From: Megamerina dolium
Taxonomy: Eukaryota; Arthropoda; Insecta; Diptera; Megamerinidae
Direction: 5' to 3'
Assembly: GCA_963854835.1 (NCBI GenBank)
Contig: OY978525.1
Coordinates: 50,413,429 to 50,477,428 of the forward strand
Length of the DNA stretch: 64,000 nt
Shown here: in pieces, positions 9,581-20,913 of the stretch
Numbering within the stretch: position 1 is the stretch's first letter
Layout: each line of letters begins with the position of its first letter
Notes under the pieces: model-generated
Told to the model about the DNA's origin: nothing
The model's input: the letters and a program-made list of their open reading frames with translations, nothing else
The model's database searches: none
Program-made: the position numbers and the translations under genes

Positions 9581-10915
9581 CATACTAACATATAACATAC
9601 AATAATATATTCACACCACTTGTGTGTATGTATGTATGTATTTATGTACACGATCGATGAACTCCCCATGTGTGTATAAACTACGTGAGAAAGCAAGTTT
9701 TTGATATTCACACACATGAGTAGTCGGCGTGATTTTAGTTATCATGTATGCTTACACAGGTATGCTTACGTAAGTGCAGAACTACGAATTGTATGGGAAA
9801 CTGCTTTGTCAGCATTTTCACACCCAACTGCAACTCAGTTGGCGCAATGTTCTGACATTCCACAATTATAAGTAATATTAGTATGGATTGTGTTTATCAC
9901 AAATGCGTGCAATGTTGGTATGTGTATGGACAAATATGTAGTTCCCAATTTCGGGAAATATGTCGCGAGGCAAAATATGCCTCGCGACATATTTCCTTGC
10001 TCGCAACATCCCTCCCTTCTCGCAGGAAGAAAAAATTATCATTATGAAATAATAATAATTTTTCTTATAAGGAAAAATTTTAAATTATGCTTATTTTGTC
10101 AAATTTAGAAAATTTCTAAATGTATGATATTATGAGGAATAAAATACGAAGTGTTCTTTATATATATGGTTACTGGTAATTCGGTGATTATGGTGCCCAT
10201 GATGACGATGTGTTTCCTATAATTGTTGTCTGCTGCGTTTTTAATAGTTTAGTTGCAGCTTTTGTTGTTGAGCGAGATTATTTACATTGGGCTGATCTTC
10301 TGGCTGTTCTGTCATGGAAGCGTTATCTGGAATATTATCTTGGTTTAAGTGAAAGTTGGTGTGGTGTGCTTGAGGGTTGATGCTGGTGTCTAATGCGTCC
10401 ATTGGTTTGATTCGACAGAAATTTTTATTTTTATTTTTTATTTATATTTTTTTTATGGAATGGTATAGCTTACAAATGGGTTTTGTGTGTACCGCACTGC
10501 TAAGCAATATTGTCGATGTGAAACTCTGTACTTCTGGTGTAATTACTTAAGATTGGAACAATAATGCATATGTAATTTTGGTTCTGTTGTTTATCATTTT
10601 GTTTTGATGTGGATCAAAATCCATTGCCATTGATAAATACAGTAGCTGAAATATTTCATTCGGTTTTGGTTGCATAGCTATTATTGTTGATGCCCCTTTG
10701 TACGTCGCGCTGGCTAGGTACGCCAAAGTTATTGGTTGTAAATTTTATTGTTTTGTAAGTTTGTTATAGGTACTCGCTGTCTGGACCTGCTTTGCTCTCT
10801 GCTCAAGCTCTATTTCTTCTTTACTGCCTCAAGGATAGAGTTGTGTCATCATTTTCTTGGTTGTTACTGTTGTTAAAGCTGTTAATGTTGCTGCGTTGGC
10901 ATCTCTCGAAATTTC
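9581..10915. other. AT-rich flank without recognised gene
   Basis: About 1.3 kb with short (GTAT)n-like runs near 9625 and T-rich stretches near 10430. No frame with a recognisable domain was found on either strand. It contains the strong hairpin at 9954-9996 and an imperfect A/T hairpin at about 10027-10067. Confidence 0.6.
9954..9996. repeat. 19-bp perfect hairpin with 5-nt loop
   Basis: Left arm GGAAATATGTCGCGAGGCA (9954-9972), loop AAATA, right arm TGCCTCGCGACATATTTCC (9978-9996). Arms are perfectly complementary, and the GC-rich core stands out from an AT-rich surround. The function is unknown. Confidence 0.9.
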
Positions 10916-12036
<1,121 letters not shown>

Positions 12037-12042
<6 letters not shown>

Positions 12043-12043
12043 A

Positions 12044-12122
<79 letters not shown>
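12037..12122. repeat. (AT)n microsatellite
   Basis: Nearly pure TA dinucleotide directly after the tail of the RTE-like LINE, the partner of the tract at 10916-11066. Confidence 0.95.
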
Positions 12123-12125
<3 letters not shown>

Positions 12126-13689
12126 TTTTTGTGTTATTTTGTTTGTTTTGTATTCAACGTAGCTAACCTATTGCCTATTTATCATATTCCGTCATACAAG
12201 TATAAATCATAACGTGTTCTTACTATAATGTATTTACTGTATATTTCTAACCCCCTAGTTGTCATTTCCTTAAAATATTGTATTATTTTTAGATGCATCC
12301 TCTATACTTACCTTCGCCCAATCCACATGAGTATCCACACACCGAATTACAATTCAACGAGTGAATTGCAATAGATGTCTTTATACGCATGAACACTGCG
12401 CATACCTCTTTCTAATTTGCAAAATATTCTAAATTTTTACATTAAGTCCACATGTGTTTCATATCTAAATATTTTAATTCTTCTTTGCTATGACCCTTTT
12501 GTCTTTTTCTATTTGTTCTTAATCCCTTAAAAAAACTGTATATTTCTTTTTGTGTTTGGTGTTCCAGTGTTGATGCTGCACTTTATCCACAGTCTAGTAC
12601 TTTCCAATTTCGACTTCAGCTATCTCTTTAGTATACCTATATTTCTTGAGGGACCCTGTATTCTTGTACGATAATAATGGAGAAAATTTTGGTATTTTAA
12701 TGTAGTTTTTGTATATATTAATATTTTATTTTATTGTTGTCAAAAATGATGTATTAAAGGGAAGTAAAGGAAAACGAAAAAAGAATAAATAAATGTAATT
12801 CTAATACAATTCCCATAATTGTCAGTCGATTAAATTTATTTCCATACATCTATGGTCAGCATATTATAAAACGACATTTGATTCATAATGTATTATTATT
12901 ATTTTTTCTTGCATCTAGAAATTGTTTATTTTAATAAATATTCTTATATGTTGGAATTATTTTAATTATCATGTTCAGGAATTTTATACTTTCATGCCCA
13001 AAACAGAAATTTTCATAGTTTTGCATTTATTTTGAGTGTCGTTCTGACGTTATTGTACAGGTTAATGCATTGTTATGCATTTTGCTTAATATGGTCAACG
13101 TGCTATTAATTTAATTTTTTTTTGCAGGGGATTATATAATAATAAATAAATATTTACAAAACATGTGAATAGTTCAGTTGCTTCTTTTTATTTGTTTGCA
13201 ATGGTACAAATGATATTTTGATGGTTTTCGAAATCCATATAATGAATGGATGGAAACAGTGGAATATAATTTTCATGAGAATTCTAGCGATAGTCTAGGC
13301 AAGCTCATATATGTATTGTAAAATAATTTTTTTACAAAATATTTAATTATTAATTTATATATTATATATATTATTATAAATATTTTTGATATCATTTAAT
13401 TCAAAAAAATAAGCTCCATACGAGATATGTTTTTCTACAGGATGTGGTATCCACCAATTTTCCATAATCCTGGTAGTTTCAGTAAAGTACCTATATACGA
13501 ATACTTCCTTTGTACATGTACGCCATTGTCTATTGCTTTTTTGTTTGTTTTCAGCTGATTATTTATTTATTGAAGTAAAACTTCTTAGGCGGCGGTGTCG
13601 CAAATGGAGTGTGAAATTTTTAAAGCAAATTTTGTTACATTAGTAGAAAGGAATATATAGCATAAAGAAAGCGAGAATGGGACATCGAT
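12123..13689. other. AT-rich non-coding stretch
   Basis: About 1.6 kb, strongly AT-rich, with no frame showing a recognisable domain on either strand. No element boundary could be placed here. Confidence 0.6.
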
Positions 13690-13890
13690 ACAGTGTTGCC
13701 ATGACTTAAAAAAAAAACTAGATCAGCCAAATAGAAACGCTAAAAAGCTAAATGGGCAAAAAATGGTTCAATATTGCCAGCCATTTCAACATTTTATAAA
13801 CATTTTATATTTTATTTTTAACAGTAAGCATGAAAGTTCAACAATCGAAGGTGTAAATATTTGAGAAAATAATTTCATAAAAGAAACAAA
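13690..13890. repeat. diverged dispersed repeat, copy 1
   Basis: Sequence around AACTAGATCAGCCAAAT, AACGCTAAAAAGCTAAAT and AAGTTCAACAATCGAAG matches, with many differences, the stretch at 26735-26935. That second copy has GCTAGATTGGCCAAAT, AACGCTAAATAAGCTAAAT and AGGTTCAACAACCGAAG in the same order and orientation. It is non-coding and I do not recognise the family. Confidence 0.65.
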
Positions 13891-13897
13891 TATTCCG

Positions 13898-14160
13898 AGT
13901 TATGTATATTTTAAAATGAAATTAAATAAATTGAACACATACTGTTTTTTTAGGTGTTTTTTATTCGAATGCAATCTGAAGAGTATCAAAATTGCTTGCA
14001 AAGCACAAGCAACGCAAGTGTTATGTATATTTTACGTTGCTTATTCCAATCAAGCAATTTGATACGTCGTTCGATTTATTTATTTAAGTATTTTTGAACA
14101 ATTATACCGATGTCGTCGTCAGCAGTATAATTGTTCGATACAGGGTGAAGGAACATAACT
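13898..14160 (-). repeat. 3' LTR of the errantivirus-like element
   Basis: 263-bp LTR with 7-bp inverted ends AGTTATG...CATAACT, the AGT(T)A start usual for gypsy-group elements. It is preceded (on the minus strand) by a purine-rich tract and the env C-terminus. It holds a perfect 12-bp hairpin, GAACAATTATAC (14096-14107) pairing with GTATAATTGTTC (14125-14136). A longer-range inverted pair runs from 13983-13998 to 14051-14065 with one extra base. The matching 5' LTR was not found. Confidence 0.82.
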
Positions 14161-14176
14161 CCTCCCCTTCTAGTCG
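14161..14176 (-). promoter_or_regulatory. polypurine tract of the errantivirus-like element
   Basis: Minus-strand CTAGAAGGGGAGG sits immediately against the AGTTA start of the LTR. That is where plus-strand DNA priming occurs in LTR retroelements. Confidence 0.8.
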
Positions 14177-14535
14177 TAGGATTCTATTGGATCCTATTTT
14201 TTTTTCATTTTTTAACTTATACCATAATATTATTACAGCTAAGGTTAGTAAAGTAAGCAATAATAAGGTTACTGAGTCTGTTATTATGTTTTTAATTTTA
14301 TTACAATATCTTTGAAGGAGGGTTTTGTTGTAAAATTGTATATTTCTTCTCCTTCTTTTTGATTATAGAATTCCTCATTCTATTATTGAAAATATTATTA
14401 TTTGAAAATAATTTATAAATTCAATTAGAGCATTTCCGCTTGATATTTTGTTAGTTTCGTTTGTGTTACAATTCCATTCCATGGATATATTTTCAATATT
14501 TTGAATTAAAATCGTGCCTTCATTTATAATATATA

Positions 14536-15839
14536 TAGGGTTATCCATTTTTCGGTTTCAAAAGTAAATGTAAATAAAACACATATAAAATATTTTTCAT
14601 CATGATATTTCTTTTTTATTATAAAGTTTGAATGTTGACATTATGTGTGAAATACTACATCATTTAAATGACCACCACGCGAATTGTTGCAAGCATCGAT
14701 TCTTTTGAGGTAATTTTCGACCACTTTTTGACACATATTGGGCGGTATCTCAGCCATAACGTGACGAATGTTGGTTTTTAGGTGCTCAAGGGTTAAAGGT
14801 TTATCTGCATAAACACGGTCTTTCGCGTAGTCCCACAAAAAAGAGTCAAGCGGTGTCAAATCGCATGATCTTGGTGGCCACTTGATATCGCCACGACGAG
14901 AAATTACGCGGCCAGAAAATTTCTCTTGCAATAAAGCCATATTCGCTCGAGTTGTGTGGCATGTGGCACCGTCTTGTTGAAACCACATATTCTCTAAGTC
15001 GTATTCTTCAATAGCAAGCAAAAAAAGTCGGTTATCATATGACCATAATGCTCCGAATTGACGGTGACAGTCGTTCCATCGTCGTATTCGAAGAAGTAAG
15101 GTCCAATCACACCTACGGACCAAAGAGCGCACAAAGCAGTGACTTTTTGTGGATGTAGTGGCCTCTCTTCAATTACTTTAGGATTCTCAGAACCCCAAAT
15201 ACGACAATTTTGTTTGTTAACATACCCACAGAGTGAGAAATGTGCTTCGTCGCTGAAGAAAATTTTGTTCGAAAAATCGCCGTCCACCGCCTGTTGTTCA
15301 AGCACCCATTCGACGTATCTACGACGTTGTGAATGGTCAGCTGGCTTCAGTTGTTGTGTGAGCTGGATTTTATATGGATGTAGGTCTAGATCCAAATGCA
15401 AAATACGCCATAATGTGCCGTAAGACAGTCCTAATTCCTGAGAACGACGAGGAATCGACACATTCGGGTCTTCGGCAACACTTTCACTTACAGCAGCGAT
15501 ATTTTCGGTGGTACGAGCGAAACGATGATGCACAGGCCTTACAATATCTGTAACCGATCCAGTCTCTTCATATTTCTTCACGATTTTGCCAATTGCTTGC
15601 GTAGTTGGACGATTACGTAAACCATAATCTCCTCTTAAAGCACGATATGTGGCTGTGGCAGATTCACCATTTTTGTAGTAGGTTTTTACAATTTTAATGC
15701 GTTGTGCGATAGTTAAGCGATCCATTTTCGCAAATGTCAGACTTTGAACTGAAAAAGAAAGAAATTCTTTTAACAACTCAGTTTGACAGATGTCGAATTC
15801 TAGCCCTATACTTTTGAAACCGCGAAATGGATAACCCTT
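14536..15839 (-). mobile_element. rosa-type (DD41D) mariner, nearly complete
   Basis: About 1.3-kb element with ~28-bp terminal inverted repeats. The left TIR (AGGGTTATCCATTT, then CGGTTTCAAAAGTA) begins at 14536, and the right copy, the same on the opposite strand, ends at 15839. The two differ at about three bases. TA dinucleotides flank it at 14534-14535 and 15840-15841, the mariner/Tc1 target site. It lies inside the env remnant of the errantivirus-like element, so it came in later. Confidence 0.9.
14641..15725 (-). pseudogene. mariner transposase, DD41D (rosa group), one frameshift
   Basis: Starts at the ATG at 15723-15725 (MDRLTIAQRIKIVKTYYKNG). The helix-turn-helix DNA-binding region is followed by catalytic motifs FFSDEAHFSL, MWFQQDGATCHT and CDLTPLDSFLWDY. 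Counting from the second Asp to the Asp of TPLD gives 41 residues between, the DD41D spacing of the rosa group rather than DD34D of classical mariners. The frame is broken once, at a 7-A run (plus strand about 15020-15026), just before the second catalytic block; all else to the stop at 14641 is open. It catalysed cut-and-paste transposition in the nucleus. The ORF extending upstream to 16322 is a chance fusion with env. Confidence 0.9.
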
Positions 15840-16362
15840 TATTTTCTCTTCATATATGTATGTTTTGTCTTTAATTTGTACAGTGTCCTCAATGTCCATG
15901 TCGATATTTTTGTTATTACTATTTGTTAATGGTATTGTCCGTTTTACATTGGTCCGAATTAAATTTATCGGGAGTTTTATAGCGATTATTAAATTCTCGT
16001 TATGTTGCATAACCCCCATTCTAATGAGTTCTATTTTATAAAAGTTTTTGTCATATTTGTCTAGTTCTTCTTCTGTTAAAATTGATGGGTGAAAGAGGTT
16101 ATATTTCGCAGAGGCTATAGAGTCTAATATAGCGTCTATTTTGTCAGTTAAAAATCTTATTTTTAAAAGTTGGTCGTGGTACAGTATTTCATTTCTCATT
16201 ACATTGTCATGTTGGTTTATGTCATTAAGAGTTTCAACTATTTCTCTTCTGTCGTCTACTATTGTTTCTTTTAGAGTATTTATTTTAATTGTTGTATGAC
16301 GGTATAATTTTAATTGGATCATTTGTGGCTTTTATTATTTCATGATTATTTTCTTGATTATT

Positions 16363-16451
16363 GGGTGCCGTAGCTCAGTGGTTAGTGTGTTCGCCTTCTG
16401 ATCTGTAGGTTGTGGTTCAATCCCCGGCTGATGCATAACAAATTTAATATG
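16363..16451 (+). repeat. tRNA-derived SINE, copy A (head only)
   Basis: tRNA-like head with A box (TAGCTCAGTGG) and B box (GGTTCAATCCC), then GCTGATGCATAACAAATTTAATAT as in the longer copies at 36993 and 48814. The body is missing: the sequence changes abruptly at about 16452 into BEL LTR. It is not a functional tRNA gene because no acceptor-stem partner follows the B box. Confidence 0.85.
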
Positions 16452-17007
16452 TGGCAACAAAAAAAAGGAGAATGCAAACACAGGCACTTGAACCTGGATT
16501 GCGTGTGTGATTAAAAACAACTAGACGAACTAATTATTCGTGATCAATTGAATATCGACCTGTAGTCGACTTCTCTATTTATTACAAAATATTGCCTATA
16601 CATATATTGATTAAAAATAAAAAATTACAATTAATGCAAATATGTGTTAATAGGCATTTTTACATAATTTGCCTTGAATATTGCATATACATAAAATTGA
16701 CTTAAAATATAATAAAATACAATTAATGCCTTGACAGCATATTTAGGCAAAGCATATTGACCATTATACGTAACAACAGCAAACGCTGTTGTTTTTTAGT
16801 TCATTAGCGGTCATATAATGATGACACTGCATTTATGATTTTATAAACTGTATATAGAGTTTACTCGCGGTCATATGCTGTCAAGGTTACAAATATGCAA
16901 TACAATATAATGATTGTGCAATATGATCAACTTTTTATATACACATATATTTAATAATTTCTTACAGACTAAATACATACTACATATATATGTTTAAGAA
17001 TTAAACA
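16452..17007 (-). repeat. 3' LTR of the BEL element (outer end missing)
   Basis: Shares its right part with the 5' LTR up to the terminal ...AATTAAACA at 17007. It contains about 253 bp (16608-16860) absent from the 5' LTR. This extra part includes an imperfect tandem repeat: the segment ending ACAATTAATGC near 16635 recurs near 16730, and GCGGTCATAT occurs at about 16809 and 16867. About 100 bp expected at the left, matching 24363-24460, is missing. Confidence 0.85.
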
Positions 17008-17047
17008 TTCTGCCCCCGCGTTGAACAATTGTTCAACTAGACTCAAT

Positions 17048-18700
17048 TTAACATACGTTCTCAACCGTTTGTTGTCGTGGGCGTGGTTGAGGAGCAGTCG
17101 TTTCTGAACTGGCTGGTGCACTTGATGGGTTGACGCTGCGTATTTTCCAAACTAGACCAACAATCAATAATATGGTTGATAGCAAGAGTGCGGCGTAGCT
17201 GACTGCCTGATGATGGTAGTTTGGAGATGTAATCTCCTTCAGCTGAACTAGTTTGGTTTTCGGTAATGCGTCTTGTAACGCGGTGATGTTGTTCATTTGC
17301 ATTGAGTACGTGTTTTTATTCACTTCAAGCATGAAGGGGCCTGACATTTCTGCCTTTGATAGTTGCATAATTTTGGCCAGCCTTGTGTAGGATGTTGTTA
17401 GGTTGCTTGATACTGACTGCCGCCCTTTCAAAGAGGTAAATTTTTGCTTGAGGATGCACTCAGGTTGGAGGGTTAATATGCCGGAGCCTTTCAGGAACAA
17501 CGGAATGACTTCTTTATAACACACAGCAGTGGCTCGCGAAGATGTCGAGAAGGCATATATCCACTGGTTTTTGTGATATAATGGTGTCCACGAGACGTTG
17601 GTATCCATTTGTTTTAATTTACAATTCTGACTCGTATTGTTGTTGAACAGGCCAATTTCGCACTCACATATTGCGGACCCATAGTCGTGTCGGAGTTGCA
17701 CGTTAGAACATATGTACGCATCTTCACTCAAGAGGTAGCATGAATTCAATTTGTCATCATCAAGTAGAAGGTACTGTTTACGGATAGTATTTATGGCTAA
17801 AATGGAGGCTCATTTGTCTACTACTACCATTGTTTTGTTCATCCAATTTGGAATTGGAACCAGTCTTAGGAGTTCAAATTGATCATGCTCCACAAGGGAT
17901 AATGTTATTTTGAATACAATGTGATCCTGCGTGAGTCCGCCCTTTACCGTCATTAGCCTATATAGCTGCAATAAATCTTCTTTAGTTACAGGAAGTTCCA
18001 ACGATGTGGGCAGATGCTGTTTAATTCTTTCAGTTTCTGTTTGCAGCCTTAATTGATGATCTTCATGGTTTATTTGGTTCCAAATTTGGTTGTTGATTTG
18101 GTCAAAACTTGCCTTAGCTGTCATTTGGTCCCGCTTGATGATGTTTATTGTAGAATCAATGATGGATGTTTGATTTCGGAGCATGTGCAATATGTTGGAT
18201 TCATTTTCTTTAATGTTTTATATCGTTTTTGACATTTTCTTGGAGTATTCGGAATCAAACACTCCAAATAGCGAATGTGCGATGCCGCCGACGAAATTCA
18301 TTGCCCCTCTTCTAACACGACTGCTTGTGAATAGCTTGTCATCCAATCGCATTTCTTTATGCAGTCGTTCAAAATGATCAGTTAATTGACTACAAGTGCT
18401 GTTTTGTTTTATTTCTTGACAGAGTCGATGCAGAGTGCTGGTTCCGTTGAGCACTGATGCCGCCTCAGCCCAATACGGTTGCAAATCGTAGTATACAATT
18501 AAATTCCAGTCAGCAGATGAAATGGCAGCTCTTCCAATGCCTTCAAAGTGGATGCCAAGTTGTGATCCAAAACGGTTGACTTGTATTGGAGAGCCCCATA
18601 TGATTGGCAGGATCATCAGTGTAACCAATAGCGTCGTAATTCCTTGGTGCATGGATGTACGTCTTTTCTTTGTTGGAACATCATCTTCCTTATTGTACAA
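17048..18700 (-). pseudogene. BEL env: F-type fusion glycoprotein, two in-frame stops
   Basis: Envelope-like protein. It has a hydrophobic signal segment ([16 protein letters not shown]) near 18610-18650 and a furin-type site RVRR followed by [15 protein letters not shown] near 18280-18325, the cleavage-site/fusion-peptide layout of baculovirus F-like insect Env. A long helical ectodomain follows, then a membrane anchor (ALLLSTILLIVGLVW) near 17140-17190 and a short tail. TAA at 18218-18220 and TGA at 17810-17812 interrupt an otherwise single reading frame; no frameshift lies between them. It is fused upstream to the integrase frame after [11 protein letters not shown], where the usual integrase C-terminus is missing. 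If ever functional it would have mediated membrane fusion. Confidence 0.82.
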
Positions 18701-19620
18701 TGTAGCTTCTGTTTGCTCAGATGTGTCACTAGGCAATCGTGCTGACCCGTGACTGAACTTATCCTTTGGTATGTCGAAATCATGTTTCTTGTGTAATGTT
18801 TCGACATTTTGGACTTTGTTTAGAGGAATGCTGACGATGAGAGAAGTCTGGGGCTGCCTTTCACTCTCGATGTTCTCATCTTCTAGGGCGGCGGTTAGGG
18901 CGGCTAAGTCTTTTGGGTCTTCCGAGAGTGGGCAAATTGGTCTTGAATTAAGAATGCCCTCAATTTCTATTATTACAGTGTCCAGCTCTTCGTAAGTCAA
19001 AGATGCGGTTGCTACGCTCCTGATTAGAAGATGTTTCGCAGACTTAACCGCAGCTTCCCAAAGACCACCAAAGTGTGGTGCTCTCGGTGGTATGAAGTGA
19101 AATGTTATGCCTCTACCCTTGCACTATCTTGCAATTGACTCTCGAGATTCGTTGGAGTGAATTGTTTCATTAAGTTCTGTTAGTTGATTTTTGGCACCAA
19201 CAAAGTTTGTCGCGTTGTCACAATACAAATTTTGACAATGACCTCTTCGGCTTTTAAAGCGTTTTAATGCACCAATAAAGGAATTCGTGGTTAGGTCGCT
19301 GACTAACTCCAAATGAACTGTGGTTTCTTTCCTCTGATCTTAAAATGAACCCAAAGTGGTCCACAGAAGTCAACGCTAGAATTGATGAATGGTTTTGCTG
19401 GCGTAACTCTTGTTGACGGGAGGTTGCCCATAATTTGACCCAATAGTTTTGGTTTGGCCTTGGTACATCTCACAATTGAGCGTGCCATGGATTTTCCTTT
19501 TATTGGCCAAAATTTCTGTCTTGTGTAAGCTAATAAAGCTTGAGCTCCGCAATGATAGTTTTGTTTATGGATCATCTGCATCAATAACTTTGTGATGGGG
19601 TCATTGTAAGGAATTAGCAT
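18700..19620 (-). pseudogene. BEL integrase
   Basis: Zinc-binding N-terminus with an H...C arrangement (HKQNYHCGAQALL... then CTKAKPKLLG) and catalytic motifs SVDFCGP (about 19357-19377), YCDNATNFVGA (about 19195-19227) and [12 protein letters not shown] (about 19045-19080), giving the D-D-E set. It continues to [19 protein letters not shown]. Defects are a frameshift near 19310-19335 and a TAG at 19124-19126. It would have joined cDNA ends to host DNA. The C-terminal domain after DLAAL is absent and the frame runs into env, which indicates an internal deletion. Confidence 0.87.
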
Positions 19621-19662
19621 TGGGTGTTTGGCATCGTATGTAAGCTCGGAAGATTGTAATCG

Positions 19663-20912
19663 TCATCCAACTCTAATAATGTCATTCGTATCCACAAATG
19701 GAGAAAGATTGCCGATAGAACTGTTTTTACTAACGCAACTGTGTTTCTTGAGGTGTTTGAGATCTTCCTCAAAGTCTGACTGCTGCATTGTTCGAATAAT
19801 TACGATAAGAGAGTTTTCTAATTCGTCTACCGTTAAGGTACTCTCTGACTGTGTCGTAACTCTTCTGGCATTGTTGGTGAATCTAAATATATAATTTGTG
19901 ATTCGTTGCAAAGTTTTAAATGAGCCATTATGTCGAATGTTGTAAATTACGCTTCCTTTATCATGTTCAGTGGTTGTTACGGGAGTTGATGTCGCCTTAT
20001 GTTCCATGATGAAGTTGTCTTTGCGTATTGACAATGACTTCGAATATGGCTGTGGCCAAGAGTCTTCTTGACCATGCAGAAATAGTGGCCCGTAAAACCA
20101 TAAGTTACAGGCTGCTAGCCTTTTTGGTGATAATCCTCGTGATAACACATCAGCAGGGTTATGTTGTGAACTTACATGACGCCACTGTCCTGCAATGGAT
20201 TTCTCCTGGATGACAGATACACGATTTGCTACAAACGTTTGAAACGATGATGAAGGTGAATTTATCCACGCCAACACGATCTGTGAGTCAGTCCAGAAGT
20301 ACGTAGCTGCATCTAATTTTAGGTCTGTTATGACCCTTGCGGTTAGTTGGGCACCTAATACTGAGGCACAGAGTTCAAGACGAGGAAGAGTTTGCGCCTT
20401 AACGGTGCTACTCGTGACTTTGCACACAACAGTCTTACAATTACTCGTCCGCCATTTAGTACTGATCTGATGTGGACCGAAGCACCATATGCCTTTTCTG
20501 AAGCATCAGAGAACGTGTGAAGTTGAATTGACTTCGGGACATCTCCTTTGAAAATGTGCCGCGAAAATTTCAGATCATCCAATTTATTTAGGCTGCTGCG
20601 GAATTTTACCCATCTTGTGTGTAGTTCAGTTGGTAAAGCGTCATCCCAACTTATTTTTAATTTTAATTTTATTCTTGGACAAACATCTTGGCTGTAACAA
20701 AGACTGGTGCAACAATTCATAAAGGGTCGAAGAGTCTGGCTAAGTCTGAAGTGATAGTTTTGTGACTACCTTTATTGGATCTAATTTCACTTTAAAACAA
20801 AAGTTGTCAGACTTCGGTACCCATAACAATCCTAATGTTTTAATTGAATCGTTGTTGGTGTTGGTGAAGTCTAAGTTTACTTCTTGGTCGTCTCGAGGAA
20901 TGTTCTGTAGTA
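19663..20912 (-). pseudogene. BEL reverse transcriptase thumb and RNase H
   Basis: Directly downstream of the long ORF stop at 20914. Fragments of the RT connection domain (20355-20720) precede RNase H blocks LPRLELCASVLGAQL, YFWTDSQIVLAWI and a HVSSQHNPADVLSRG segment (about 20140-20190), all typical of BEL/Pao. At least one frameshift lies near 20400 and further stops near 20730-20770. RNase H removed the RNA template during cDNA synthesis. Confidence 0.85.
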
Positions 20913-20913
20913 G

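Larger units (their letters stand above)
14095..16335 (-). pseudogene. errantivirus-like env remnant, split by a mariner
   Basis: Env-like glycoprotein remnant in two blocks on the minus strand. The block upstream of the mariner (15842-16335) has ILDSIASAKYNLFHPSILTE, typical of the central region of insect gypsy-group Env. The block downstream (14095-14535) continues with a Cys-containing ectodomain stretch, a hydrophobic membrane anchor (LLLLTLLTLAVIILWYKLK at about 14220-14275) and a short cytoplasmic tail running into the LTR. The first part of Env (signal peptide, cleavage site) is missing at the SINE junction near 16360. Frameshifts occur in the downstream block, so it is not expressible as one protein. 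Confidence 0.75.

Noticed and set aside
14994..16322. 442-codon minus-strand ORF as a single gene
   Set aside because: It is a chance in-frame fusion of env sequence, the mariner TIR region and the mariner transposase; the domain change coincides with the TIR at 15839.
16363..16440. Possible tRNA gene
   Set aside because: A and B boxes are present but there is no acceptor-stem match, and the same head is attached to a SINE body in other copies.
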